Below, in pieces: positions 1-12,316 of a stretch of 64,000 bases of DNA. The stretch lies in contig NC_089447.1 of the NCBI RefSeq assembly GCF_026210795.1, positions 3,536,501 through 3,600,500 on the forward strand. Direction: 5' to 3'. The notes under the pieces are model-generated. The model saw only the letters and a program-made list of their open reading frames with translations. It ran no database searches and had not been told where the DNA came from. Source of the DNA: Rhizophagus irregularis. Taxonomy: Eukaryota; Glomeromycota; Glomeromycetes; Glomerales; Glomeraceae. Both the position numbers and the translations under genes were made by a program. Within the stretch, counting starts at the first letter, position 1, and each line of letters opens with the position of its first letter.

Positions 1-590
1 TGCCAGTGTTTTCCGATATTAAAATTTTTGATGTTTGATTCATTAACGTTATATATTCTACCGTGACATGTTTTAACGGCTTAATTTTTATCGTATTATT
101 TTTAAATTCATTTTCTAATTCCATAAGAGCATTGAACATTATTTTTTCTTCCGTGTACTCATTACTCGTACACTCCCACATGTGGTCCCAATTTGCTGGT
201 ACATTATGATTATTGGTTCTATTGTAGCATCTGATGCAAGCTTCCGTTATAATTGCATTATTACCTCTCTTGAATAAAATTTCATATGTAGGTAATTCTT
301 TTATGAAATTGTTGATTTTATATGCCCGTATTTCATTATCCAATACGTTGGTTACAAATCTATTCACGCTTGTTCCTTTCTTAATGAACTTAAATGTCGT
401 GTTCCAATCATATTCTGGCAATACATTCAAATGGAAATATCCATCAAATGTTCACTTGCTAACATTTCACCTTTATATTTGATTCTATTGTACATTTCAT
501 CCAGTTTCTATAGTAATCTCCAAATATTGGGCGTTTTTTCCATCTTAACGTATAACACAAATCTTCTATCATTAGTTTTATTTTCTCTTT
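1..590 (-). pseudogene. 3' end of a degraded LINE (post-RNase H zinc-knuckle region)
   Basis: The minus strand, read from about 585 to 1, encodes the C-terminal part of a LINE ORF2 in at least two frames. One frame carries RWKKRPIFGDYYRNW and hits a stop near 475. Another carries KINNFIKELPTYEILF followed by a C-x2-C...H-x3-C block (CIRCYNRT ... WDHMWEC). The same arrangement (KIKNLIEEIPT, then CPVCERKKETFGHVWRC) occurs in the LINE at 41.0-42.3 kb, so the two are members of one broad family. The frame break and missing upstream domains mark it as a relic. It runs off the window at base 1. Confidence 0.75.
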
Positions 591-2170
591 TTTTTTCCTT
601 TTTCTAAAATTCGTCTTTTCTTTTAATCCATGACACCGCCAAGAAATGTTCTTTAATCCAATTAAATAAAAATTTATATTCTAAATATAATTTATAATTC
701 AAATTTTTTCCGTTCACTTTTTTCAAGATCAAAATTTATACCACTATTATATATATTTTTATCTAAATGTAAAGTAAATTCTACTATGTTCTTTATTAAC
801 TGGTATCAATATAATTATTAAACTTGATAATTCTATTTTAGCTGTTCATTAAAATATTAATGAAAATAAATTAAAAACTTACAAAATATCGCGTCCAGAA
901 GACTGAAGGAGCCACCTAAAAAGTAAAAATAGAAACGTATAAACATTTTATTAAAGGATTTGTTTTTTTTTTGTTTTTCTACATAATCTATATAACTAAA
1001 AAAATACATAAAAAAATCGTAACGTTTAGACTAGCATGTTAAATAGTTTTGAATTGTGTAATAGTATATTTTCTGCTTGCGCCTAATCTATTCCATGTTA
1101 GCGTAAGTTTTTTTTTGCTTCTTATTTTCTAGATTATTTAGGTTAATATCGGTAAGTTCAAGGTATGAATTCCGAATTGCAGATCATCAATATTGTTACC
1201 GATTTTTATTAAATATTACTTTGTGAAACTAATTAAAAAATATAAGTTCTTAATTAATTATTTATATAATACAGTAAAGGTAAAGTAGATCATTAATTTA
1301 TTATATAATACCCGCCAAAAAAAAAATTACGTAAACATACCCCTAATTTTTTTAAGTAACACATTAGTAATAGCTTTTGTAATATTCTATCACGTGATAT
1401 CATCGCGACACAAAAAAAAAATGTAATTATTATCGGAAAAATATTAAAATTTTAATGAGGAAATAATATTGTTTTATTCCGAGTTTCTGAGTACACTATC
1501 ACTAAAATTTGTCTATAAAAAAAATATTAATTTATAAAATTATTTTACATTATCTTATCATTCAAATAAACTGACGATCAGGAGCTGCGGCATAAAGGTT
1601 AAAATAAAATAAAAGCCATATTGTTATAATATTTATAATATACAACCTGATTTACTTTATAAATCTTATAAGCGGACCTTCAAAATTTTATGCAATATGC
1701 ATGATCCAATATATCAAAGCTTATTTTTTCATCACATGATCACATGATCAATAATATCAATAATCATGAGTCATCTCTTACAGAAAAAAAAATTTTTTTA
1801 CTATTGTTTTGTTTGATCAATGACGCGATTTTTGGCTCTGACTATAGCAAACTCGCAAACTCCGTGGGAAAAAAAAATTTTGTATGACAATTTTTTTTAT
1901 ATAAAATACCTCTCCATCCAAAATTTTTTTTTAAAAAATATCCTTTTTTTCCCCTCATTCTTATCATTTCCAGCATAGTAACCCATAAAAAAAAAATAAT
2001 GTTTCTTTTTTTTCAAAAAAAAGGAAAGAAGAAAGCTCGAACGAACTTATTTTTTTTCCATAGTAATCCATTTTCTTCGTGTTTTCTTATCGTCAAACAC
2101 TACGCGTAGGATATTTTTCAAAAAGTTTCTTTTTTAAAAATTATTTTACTTTTTATTATTTTTAACTTTA
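591..2170. other. AT-rich intergenic DNA
   Basis: Long homopolymer A/T tracts and no open frame with recognisable protein content on either strand. I see no RNA gene or repeat structure beyond simple A/T runs. Confidence 0.6.
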
Positions 2171-2288
2171 TTTTGTTTATATATAAGAAACCTCACTCAC
2201 ACACTTTAGTGCGGTAGTAGTAACCTATCTTCTTCATAGTTTTCTTGTCTCCTTTTAGGCCCTTTTTTCTTTTCGTCTCTCTTTAGGT

Positions 2289-2750
2289 ATGTGGGTAGTG
2301 TGGGTTGGAAGTGTGGGAGTGTGGGTTGGGAGTGGGTGTGGGAGTGGGTTTGGGAGTGTGGGTTGGGAGTGTGGGTTTGTGTTGTGGTGTTTCATTTCAT
2401 TTTTTTTTTTCGTCATCTTTTTTTAGGTTTACCTTCTCTCTGTCTATCTCCTTTTAGGCCCTTTTTCTTTTCGTCTCTCTTTAGGTATGTGGGTAGTGTG
2501 GGTTGGGAGTGCGGGAGTGTGGAGTGTGGGAGTGTGGGTTGGGAGTGCGGGTGGGTGTGGGAGTGTAGGAGTGTGGAGTGTGGGTGGGTGTGGGAGTGTG
2601 GGTTGGAGTGTGGGAGTGGGTTGTGTGGGAGTGTGGGTTGGAGTGTGGGAGTGGGTTGTGTGGGAGTGTGGGTTGGAGTGTGGGAGGGAGTGGGTTGTGT
2701 GGGAGTGTGGGAGTGTGGGTTGGGAGTGCGGGTGGGTGTGGGTTTGCGTA
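2289..2750. repeat. G-rich minisatellite (GTGTGGGAGTGTGGGTTGGGA-like)
   Basis: Irregular tandem copies of GTGTGGGAGTGTGGGTTG, all G-rich on the plus strand. The array is in two blocks separated by a pyrimidine-rich segment (2390-2486). A segment reading CTCCTTTTAGGCCC...CTCTCTTTAGGTATGTGGGTAG occurs at 2250-2302 and again at 2448-2500, so the block itself is a near-direct duplication of about 197 bp. The pyrimidine segment TCGTCATC...TTTTTTAGGTTTA also recurs at 2411 and 2776. Runs of GGG separated by short spacers could form G-quadruplexes. Open frames here on both strands (Gly/Val/Trp/Cys-rich; Pro/Thr/His-rich) are low-complexity by-products. Confidence 0.85.
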
Positions 2751-2929
2751 TGTGGTTTTTCATTTTATTTTTTTTCGTCATCATTTTTTTAGGTTTATCT
2801 TCTCTCCATCTAGGTCTTCTCTTTCTTTCTTTACGTCTTCCTTTCATACAAATTCTGTATTGCCCGGTACCTTATATCACCAATCCACAAGATAAGCATA
2901 AACTGATTTATTATATTTTTCTTTCTTGA

Positions 2930-3580
2930 ACATAAACTCTGACGGTATTTTTAGTTTATAAGTACATGTAATTAATTTCACTATTTTATCATCTTTTTTT
3001 TTGCTTTACCAACATAAAAATTTAATGTTTAAATATTTGATTTTATGTATTTGAAAATAACAATATGTTTTAATACTTTTAAATTTTAAATTGAACGTCA
3101 AATTTTGTAATTACTATTTATTAATTAATACTTATAAAAAATTTGAATGAGTAATTTTTTGGATGAAATTGGGACTTTGAAAATCTTTAATGTTTTCACT
3201 AAAAAAAAAATCAATTAGAGTTAGTAAGAAACAAAGTGTAAGGATATAAGTTAGAAATAAAAATAAAAAGAAAAAAAGAAAAATACCTCGAGACTGAGAA
3301 AACGAACCTTGAACCTATAATAAAAATGAGATTTGAAAAACAAATAAATATGATAAATCTGCCACATGATCGAAGACCCAGGCGATGTTTACCAATTCCC
3401 AATATAATTTATATCATTCTAATATTATAATTATAATTTAGTACATATTATTTTGTTAACTAATTATTACCTATATTAAATTCCTAATTATAATTATAAA
3501 CAAAAAACTGCTGTATTCATCTTTAATTTACTTAGTATTACATTATAATACTAAAATTTTCTATTTAAACAAACTCATTG
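2930..3580. other. AT-rich intergenic DNA
   Basis: No supportable gene. A 63-codon open frame on the minus strand (3211-3402) is hydrophobic/aromatic with no recognisable motif. Confidence 0.5.
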
Positions 3581-3582
3581 GT

Positions 3583-3611
3583 CCCGGTGCAGAGCAACGG
3601 GTAACTGCTAG
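3583..3611 (+). mobile_element. candidate Helitron 3' terminus
   Basis: CCCGGTGC-AGA-GCAACGGG forms a short GC-rich hairpin (one mismatch) in otherwise AT-rich DNA. It is followed after a few bases by CTAG and then T. Helitron 3' ends characteristically have a GC hairpin just upstream of CTRR and insert before T. The matching 5' end (TC...) and any Rep/helicase ORF were not found, so the element would be non-autonomous and its left boundary is unknown. Confidence 0.4.
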
Positions 3612-3844
3612 TTTTGTCCAATCTGGTGATCTTGTGATTTTTCTTCTTGGATCAATTTATTACATTAATTCTATAAGTAAAATTTTATTAATTATACCGT
3701 CTGTACTCTTTTTAACTCGTTCACATTTCCTTAATTACTCTGGTTATAACGAATTTTTACAATAAAATGTATATCGAACCCACTTTAACAGCTCAGATAT
3801 ATTAATCATATACTTCCATAACGAACAGTCACGTGACTAAATAG

Positions 3845-3934
3845 TAATTCGGGCCATATTTATAGTCTAGCCAGAATTAATAGTGATACAGGAGGTTTAA
3901 TTCTGGCCGGCATTACATCTTTTGGCCCGAATTA
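3845..3934. repeat. nested inverted repeat (90 bp)
   Basis: Outer arms TAATTCGGGCCA (3845-3856) and TGGCCCGAATTA (3923-3934) are perfectly complementary. Inner arms GCCAGAATTAA (3870-3880) and TTAATTCTGGC (3897-3907) are also perfect. The two palindromes share a GGCC-AATT motif set, as in a small foldback element or MITE. Confidence 0.7.
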
Positions 3935-4449
3935 CCAAGGTATACCGAATTCACTATACTGAACTAAACCTTTCCAGAACGGAGGGTTCGTAAAAAAAAA
4001 ATAACGGAATTAAAGATTATGTTTTACCAAAATAAATTTTCTCGAAATGATCATTTATCTGTCACACGAAATATTAAAAAATATATTTCTAAAAATTCTA
4101 CTGTGGATTTACACTTAAATGAATTTCAATTTCTAAGTACATGTAATCCGGAGGGATTGAATAAGAATGTTCATCTTTTATTTATGTTTATTTGATAGAA
4201 AAATTTAATATGATGTAAAATTTAAAGTTTATATTCTTTACAAGACGTAATTCAATAATATAACTCTTTAAAAATAATTGCTTAATGTTCAAATTATTAT
4301 GCATGAAATATTTAATTATTTCCCATAGAAACTAGTGGATTGTTTACTATTACTTTGTGAATTAATTGTCTCAAATCATGAATCTCTATTTATATTCTTG
4401 TATTTCATAATTAGCAATCGGAATTGATCCTCGTCCATGGTTGTAACTC
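3935..4449. repeat. 3' flank of Kelch copy 1, shared with copy 2
   Basis: No separate gene. Stretches such as the TTTACCA-AATAAATT segment and the ATGATCATTTATC segment recur around 11970-12010. The segmental duplication of the Kelch locus therefore extends well past the coding region, to roughly 3970. Bases 4320-4449 also hold the decayed equivalent of the C-terminal coding tail of copy 2. Confidence 0.6.
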
Positions 4450-6168
4450 CTAATAATTACTGGAGCTGGAGCGGGGTTGTATTATTTCTTGTCCAGGATA
4501 ATAATTAATTCTTTCAGCTTGATTATTATTAGTAGCTTGATTATTGTTTAAATTACTTTCATTTTTATTATTCCTATTTTTATTCCATCTATATAAATAG
4601 GAGCCTACAAAGGATAATAAAGCACCAGCAACCAAAGATCCTATAATTATACCAACAATATTTGAATTATGACTTGTCACAGATTGAGAGGGAGAATCAC
4701 TGGGTACTGATGCCGATGTGTTTACTATACTTGATGGAAAAGGATTAAATTCATTTGTCCATATATATTCATTGACATTACTAATATCAAGTAATAAAAT
4801 ATCATTTTCAGGTGGTTGATAAAACATTCCTATTGAAAATTATATATCTTGGTTATAGTTATATTAGACTAACATTAAATAAATGAATAATTAAAAAAAT
4901 ATATTCACCAAATGTTATCACCATATAATTTCCAATTACATTTGCTCTATGATATTCTCGGGACGCTGGAGTTTGCCCAGAAGTTTTCGGAATACGCCAT
5001 TCAGAATTTATTAAATTTAATTCATAAAGTGAATCTACAGATTCAGTAATAGAACCTCCATAAATGATTACTCTTTGACCATCTAATCCTATTAAAATAA
5101 TATTGTATCTTAATTTAAATACTATATTTTTTTGACAATATTGTTAATTTAAATACATACCAAGAACCGCGGATGCCCCTAGTCTCTTAGGAGGCACTAT
5201 CCCTGAAGTTATCTTTATTTGAATATGAAAATGTTTAAGTACATAGTTTTTTATAATTAATTGATAATTTACATTTACATTTATATTAACTTACTTTCGT
5301 ACTCCAAGTATCATTTACTGTATCATATATATAAACCTATTATAAATAATTATTTTACTTAATTAAACTAGCTAGAACAAATTTTTGTCTAAAAAAAAAA
5401 CTCAATAAAAAAATATTATTAAATTTAATTTTTGATTTCAATACCTGTATTAAACTACTGGAACTACTATCTAAATAATAAAGTAATAAATAAAAATAAA
5501 AATGACAAATAAGAAAATAATAAATAATGTCAGAATAACAAAATTACTTGCTTACCCATATAAATTATTTTATTATCAGGTAATAATGTGGCAGTACTTT
5601 TCAATCCAATATTTGGTGCACCAATTGAACTCCTCGTTTCCCAAATTAAATTTTTTGTATCTAAAATGGCGATAATATCACCAATTCCGTCCCAGAAATA
5701 CATTTTTCCATTATAGTCGATAATTCCTATTGAAGCATCGAAAAGAATAGGTATTACACCAGTTGTTACTGGAGTGGTCCATGAACTACTTTGCGTATTA
5801 AAGGTGTAGACCAATTCAACTTTATCAGCTGAGATATTTCCGACTCCTCCGCATATGAATAATGTATCGTTATTAGCACCGCCCCTCGCAGAACCAGCGC
5901 CAAAATGTGAAGGTATAATATTAATGTTTGATAAATCGGTCAATATTAAATTTTGAATATTAAATGAAACAGAAAAATCGATATAAAAAAAATCTTTTCC
6001 AACTTCATTAATTGAGGACCCACCCAAAATATACAATTTATTATCAATGAGCGTTGCGGTATGTTCATTTCGTTTCTTTAGTACATAAGGTGTTTCTTGA
6101 CAATTTATTTCAATTAATAATTGGGATAAAAACCATAATATAATATAAACTAAATACTTTTGTAACAT
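4450..6168 (-). CDS. secreted/membrane Kelch-repeat protein, copy 1 (C-terminally shortened)
   Basis: Six exons on the minus strand: 6168-5556, 5470-5445, 5336-5295, 5212-5161, 5088-4909 and 4829-4450. Phases all agree and give 430 residues. An N-terminal signal peptide (MLQKYLVYIILWFLSQ) precedes Kelch blades, seen as N-K-L-Y-I-L-G-G, D-T-L-F-I-C-G-G and G-Q-R-V-I-I-Y-G-G motifs and repeated W residues. A single C-terminal transmembrane helix (IIIGSLVAGALLSFVGSYLY) is followed by a basic/Asn-rich tail. This predicts a cell-surface beta-propeller with a short cytosolic tail; the ligand is unknown. Copy 2 at 12.3-14.3 kb has the same exon pattern. Relative to it, copy 1 lacks two bases near 4473 (CAACCCCGCT versus CAACCACCCGCT), so its last 50 or so residues are replaced by RSSSSNY and a stop. 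Confidence 0.85.
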
Positions 6169-7240
6169 TGCCGTAATTTTTATTAAAATGAGTCAAAAAA
6201 TATTTTTTTAATAAAAGAAAATTATAAGCGAATTTGGAAGTTATATATTCATTACAAATTGTGTTACATTCCATTTTGAGTTTGTGCATTTTTCTCACAA
6301 TTATCAACGATAAGATTGTAGACCTCTCGTGAATAATTTTGAATTATAAAAAAAAAGGTAAAAGTTAAATCTTATGGACATACATACCAATTCACTCATT
6401 ATACGCTTTCATTTGTTCTATTTCTGCTCTTTGTAGAAATTTTTTTTTAATTCGCTTTAAAGTGAAAAGGTATCCTATAATTACGTTGTTAACTTTGTTA
6501 TGTGTACTACTAACTATTTAAAGTGAATGATAACCATAAGCAAACATTGTACAATCAACAATAAATTTTCTTTTGAATTTTTTGAAATAAAAAAAAATAA
6601 AAAAAAATGCAACGTTGCACATTTTTTTTAGTATCAAATCATTATTTGATCGGAATAGGAATGGATCATGTGATAAAGTGCATTTTTCAGGTTTAGAGTC
6701 CAGATGATCAACATCCCTGGATTTGAAATTAAGTCCCCAGAAATTATATATGAGTGAAATAAAGTAATTGACGTAGGAAAAAAATTAAAATGATTAAATT
6801 ATGTCCAAATATAATCACTTTGCAAGTTTCTATATGTTTCTTGAATTTAGAAATGCTCGACATAAAAATGAGAGTTGCGTTTGCTTAGTACATTATGCAC
6901 TAGAACAGTGTACGACAAATTAGCAATATAAGAAACTTTTTATAAAATAATTTTTATAAAGTATAAATTTTATTTTAAAGAGAAGAATTAAAAAAAAAAA
7001 TATTACAGTTAATTATTGGAAGAAAAACTTCATTTTTAAATTGTAATAAAATAAACAATAAATTAGTAAATATTCTTAAGACCTTTACACAGACTAATGT
7101 TATTTAGATTTTTAAACTATAACTAAGATATGGAAACCGGTATAAGTCCGGAGCAAAAAAAGAAATTTACGATTTCATTGGATAACGTCACATGAGGACA
7201 GAATTCACGCGATAGATAATTTTTCATAGTGTATAGTGTG
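6169..7240. other. AT-rich intergenic DNA; upstream flank of Kelch copy 1
   Basis: No supportable gene. The part up to about 6730 resembles 14268-14600, with shared segments such as CAAATCATTATTTGATC, so the duplicated block includes the presumed promoter region. Confidence 0.6.
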
Positions 7241-7454
7241 TATACCGTACCGTACCGCACTGCTTAAGATACTTAGGTATAATACAAAACACTTGATTTT
7301 AAATTGCATGATACCCGTGGGTATTTTGTGAGATACATGGCCAAAATTAGATTTATTCTACCAGAATTAACATTTTTAAGCCGTATATTGTATCCGGGTC
7401 TTTTGACGTGAGTATTCTCAAAGGGGGGTGATTTAAGCAGTGCAGTACGGTATA
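7241..7454. mobile_element. MITE-like element with terminal inverted repeats
   Basis: The left end TATACCGTAC (7241-7250) and right end GTACGGTATA (7445-7454) are inverted. Inside them GCACTGCTTAAG (7257-7268) pairs with TTTAAGCAGTGC (7433-7444). The left arm carries one extra CGTAC. It has no coding capacity and is about 214 bp. A target duplication is not certain (TA at most). Confidence 0.6.
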
Positions 7455-7715
7455 TATCTGGACAATGATGAACAAGACAATATAAAATTCAGTAATTAAA
7501 TATCAAAAGAAATTACTTCAATTCCATATTTATTTTACTATTCTGATCTAATAATAAAAAAAAAATATTAAGAAAAAAAGGACATTATAAATATAAATTC
7601 CATTTCATTAACGTTAAATTAAGAAATATCAATTTGTAACTTTTGTAGAGACAAAGATACTAGTAATTAAAGTTGATTAGTATATTTTTTTACAATTAAT
7701 TCAAATACTCTTTTA

Positions 7716-10700
7716 TTAATCAATACCTGATGATTCCATGCTAATTATATTATCATTCTCTTCATAATAATCATAAGAATTCTTTGGTACAGGAAGATTA
7801 CTAAGATTAAGTAATCTACTGATATAAATAGCTTCAGAATGTGTTTCATATGATGCTCCTAAATTGACTGAAAATTCATTACTGATTGATAAATTATTAT
7901 TGCTTTTCTCTGATTCTATAATTTGCTTTTGTAGTTCTGTAAGTTCTGTATAAACATTATGATTTTTTAATTCAGATGATTCTCTAAACCATTGACTTAA
8001 AAGTCGTTTAATTTTTTCTGCATTTGGTCGATTTAATGGATTTGCATCCAAACATCTTTTAATTAATTGCACAATCAATTGAGGTACTTTATTGTTAAAT
8101 CTTGGTCTAAACCCTTGGCAAATTTTTATTGCTAAATTATTATCGTGACTCATATTATGATATGGAGGTAATCCAGAAATTACTTCATACATAATCATAC
8201 CAAAACTATAAATATCTGCTGCTTTGGTATAGCTTTGGCCCCGTAAAATTTCAGGAGCCATATATGATAAAACGCCATATATACTATTTTTTGTATATTC
8301 TGATACATCATAATCTGCAGGTTTACATAATCCCATATCAGTTATACAAGTAATACTTTTGAGCCTTAGTAAATTACCAATATGTAAATCTCGATGAATT
8401 AATTCTTTTTCATGAATATCTTTAAGTCCATGTGCAATGCTATGTAAATAATTAATTTTATTATTCCAATTCAATTCATTATAATTTGCATCTAAATAAT
8501 TTCGCAAATTTCCATTCTCAGCATAATCCAAAACCATAATATAATCTTTTGTTTCTGGATCTTGAGTTATTCCATATAGTTTAATAATACACCTACTATC
8601 CAGATTTACTTTATAATGTAATGTAATCTATAAATCAAATAAATATCAGTACTAATAATTTTTTATCTTAAAACTTTCATTATATAATAAATTTTATACC
8701 TCGTTCATAAATTTCAATGTAACATTTTTTGAATTATTTAAGCTTTTAAGAGCCACAAACATATTTTGATTATATCTTATCCAATTTTGATCGTAGTTAT
8801 CCAATTTATCTATACATCCATCAATCCAATTTGCTCTATATACTTTACCAAACCCACCTTTTGCAATATACTTAATATCATAAAATCTATCAAAAGGTAT
8901 CCATTCTAATGCATTGTTTGCATAACAATTTGAAAGCTGAGTTTCTTGAATAAATTCATCAATATCATTATTACCACTACTCCAATTTTTGAAGTTTTGC
9001 TGAAAATATTTTGCTCTACATATACGATTACATTTTTCACATTTATCATTCAAAACCATTATATAATTTTTTGTTTTTGGATCCTGCGTTATTCCAAAAA
9101 CTTCAAGATGTAGACTAGGCTATAATATAATAAATTAATAAATATTGAAATTTACAAATATCATAAATAATGAATGTATTATACCTTCTCCATAAATTCT
9201 AACATAATGTTAGTTGGATTATTAAAAATTTTAAGTATTATAACCATATTTTGATGTTTTCTTTCCCATTTATGATTACAGTTATCCCATCTATATAAAT
9301 ATCCATCAATCCATTTTGCTCTATACATCTTATCAAATCCGCCTTTTGTAATATGCTCAATATCATAGATTCTATTATAAGGTATCCATTCTAATGCTTC
9401 TACAAATACATTATACATACTATGCACTGATAATTGAGCATTTTGAATAATTTTATCAATACCATTGCTATCACTAGACCAATTTTCAAAATTTTGTTTA
9501 AAACGTATTGCATTACATATATAATTGCATTTTCTACATATTTCATTCCAAACCACCATATAATTCTTAGTTTCTGGATCTTGAGTTATTCCATAAACTT
9601 TATGAGGTACTTTAATAAAGGTCTACAAATATAATAAACACATCAATTCCAAATAGAAGTTATAGATTTTAAAATATCATTCAATAATAGATCTACTATA
9701 CCTTATTTGCAAATTCTGATGTGATTTTTGCTGGATTAATTAAAATTTTCATAAATACAGACATATTTTGTTCGAATCTTTCCCAGTTTTGACCATAGAT
9801 ATCCCAATTAAGTATGTATCCATCAATCCATTTTGCTCTACATACTTTGTCAAACTTGTCTATTGTAATACTATATTTAATATCATAAAATCTGTCATAA
9901 GGTATCCACTCTAATACTTTTGATTCTTTATGGATAGTATGTTCTGATAGCTGAACATCTTGAATAAATTTATCAATATCATTATTACCACTAGTCCAAT
10001 TTTCAAAATTTTGTTTAAAACGTATTGCATCACATATACATTTACATTTTTCACATATCTCATTCCAAACCACTATATAATTCTTAGTTTCTGGATTTTG
10101 AGATATTCCATAAATTCTATGAAACACTGTAATATTCTACAAATATAATAAACACATCAATTCTAAAAATTAGAGATTCCAAGATGTCATTAAATAATAA
10201 ACCAACCCTACCTTATTTATAAATTTTGATGTGACATTATTTGCTGGATTACTTAATATTTTCAGGACTACAGACATATTCATATTTTGTTTACTTCTGA
10301 TCCAATCTTGATCATAGTTACTCCATCCACTTATACATCCATCAACCCACTTTGCCCTATACATTTTATCAAATTCGCCCACTGCAATATTTTTAATATT
10401 ATACAACCTATTATAAGGTATCAATTCTAATGCTTCCTCTATATTATTATCATTATCATGAACTGATAATTGAGTATCTTGAATAAATTTATCAATATCA
10501 TTGTTACCGCTAGTCCAATTTTCAAAATTTTGTTTAAAACATATACAATTACATTTTTCACATATCTCATTCCAAACCACTATATAATTCTTAGTTTCTG
10601 GATCTTGAGATATTCCATAAATTCTATGAGACACTGTAATATTCTACAAATATAATAAACAAAAATTAGAGATTAAAAATGTCATTAAATAATAAATCAA

Positions 10701-11162
10701 CTTTACCTTATTTATAAATTCTGATGTGACATTTGCTGGATTATTTAATATTTTCAGAACTACAGACATATTTTGTTTACTTCTTATCCAATCTTGATTA
10801 TAGTTACTCCATCCATTTATATATCCATCAACCCACTTTGCTCTATGCATTTTATCAAATTCGCCCACTGCAATATTTTTAATATTATATAATCTATTAT
10901 AAGGTATCCATTCTAATGCTTCTTTTATATTACTATGATTATCATGAACTGATAACTGAGTACCTTGAATAAATTTGTCAATGTCATTGTTACCACTAGT
11001 CCAATTTTTAAAATTTTGTTTAAACCGAACTGTGTAGCATTCATGATTACATTTCTTACATTCCATACTTAGTTCTTCATTAGTATGTGATGAATTATTA
11101 GGTTTTTCTTCATGAGACTTGTTTAAATTACAATAATTAATCCAAATTAGCAGAAAAATCAA
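7716..11162 (-). CDS. TKL-type protein kinase with five tandem N-lobe units and one C-lobe
   Basis: Six phase-0 exons: 11162-10707, 10643-10212, 10136-9702, 9622-9185, 9119-8700 and 8627-7716, joined by GT-AG introns of 63-79 nt. They give 1030 codons. Exons 1-5 each encode a Cys-pair, NFxNW[TS]SGNNDID, LEWIPY.R.YDI and the kinase beta1-beta3 region. Only the fifth keeps the glycine loop and lysine (GGFGKVYRA, VALK). Units 1-4 read VGEFDKMHRA, VGEFDKMYRA, TIDKFDKVCRA and TKGGFDKMYRA. Each of exons 2-5 starts with the beta4/beta5 strand (YGI[ST]Q[DN]P[EK]TKNY[IM][VM]V) fused directly to the next Cys block. Exon 6 has the full C-lobe: IHRDLHIGNLL, TDMG in place of DFG, APEIL and DIYSFGMIMYE. 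The start could instead be the Met at 11066. Phosphotransfer to Ser/Thr is expected from the intact last unit. Confidence 0.8.
8700..10643 (-). repeat. tandem exon-intron repeat, period about 507 bp
   Basis: Exon starts at 10643, 10136, 9622 and 9119 are 507, 514 and 503 bp apart. Each unit is a 420-438 nt exon plus a 65-79 nt intron. Because exons and introns are duplicated together and stay in phase 0, this looks like unequal crossing-over at DNA level, not retroposition. Confidence 0.85.
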
Positions 11163-12316
11163 AGTTTTGTACGAAATACGAAATTTAAAGTAGAATTCCA
11201 GAAAAGAGATTTATTCGGGCCGAAAGTCATATAAATCAGGACAGATCGGCAGATATGGTTATTTGATTGGGCATTTCTAAATGTACTTTTACTGAATAAG
11301 GAAAACCATATGTGGTCATTTTTCATTGAGTAAAATTTTATGCCGATCATTTTTTTAAAAAAATTGAAACGTAGATATTATTTGACTCAATAGAAAAATG
11401 TTGAATATGAAGTAGGAGGAAGTAATGTTAAGATAACAAATTATTTGCTAATCATCTACGCTGTTTCCATTTATAGTATATTAAAAATCTTTATGTAATT
11501 TTTAGCAATAATCATTTATTAATAAACAGCAAAAAAAGTTAAAGGTATCAAACATTTTTTTCGTATTAGTTGTGTGATCAAGTCCATATTTTCTGACTTT
11601 CAGCTAAGAGTAAATCATCTTGACAAATCTTTTTTCTCAATATAAATCCACTAGTAATTCATTTATTGGTCGCCGCTTTGTTGCTAAGAAACTTTGATTT
11701 AGAAACAACGAAAAGAGAAGCATGGCATCTATATAAAAATTCTTGGTATGTATTCTAAAACGGATGGAATTCGGTATTTTTTAAACTATTAAGATGTAAT
11801 TATTTTAATGGAATTAAAATATTTATGTTGTAACACTTCTTAGACAGCTAAAACAGTTTATTTATTATATTGTTACACAAATAGAATCAAGGTGTCGCCG
11901 CGTCGGTAAAGCAATGTGATATTACCGTTACCGTATGTACCGAAAAAAGGAATTAAGATTTTATTCTTTACCAGAATAAATTAGTCACAAAATAATCATT
12001 TATCACATCGTCACAAAATATTAACGATTATAAAAAAAGAGGAATGGTTACTTGTATAAATATATTTATTTTTCTAAAAAGATGAAAATATTTTATAAAA
12101 GTTCTACTGTGGATTTACCTTAAATAAATATTAATTTCTAAATAAATGTAACCCGGAGATAATGAATAAATTTTAATATCAATATTTTTTTTAACAAATA
12201 AAATACAAATAGAAAATGAATTTTCTTAAAGTTTATATACTCTTTACAAGAGTCGTAATTATATATAATTCTTAAAAATGATTGGCTTACTATTCAAATT
12301 ATTATGCATATAGTAT
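11163..12316. other. AT-rich intergenic DNA
   Basis: No supportable gene. A 63-codon minus-strand frame (11159-11350) has no family features. From about 11930 the sequence resembles the 3' flank of Kelch copy 1. Confidence 0.5.

Noticed and set aside
2175-2185. TATATATAAG as a promoter upstream of the minisatellite
   Set aside because: No gene follows it, and TA-rich words are expected by chance at this base composition.
2291-2929. Long open frames on both strands over the G-rich minisatellite
   Set aside because: Composition is dictated by the GT-rich repeat (Gly/Val/Trp/Cys or Pro/Thr/His). Three overlapping frames are open at once and none has a protein-like structure.
3211-3402. 63-codon minus-strand frame
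   Set aside because: Random-looking aromatic/hydrophobic peptide in AT-rich DNA with no splice or family support.
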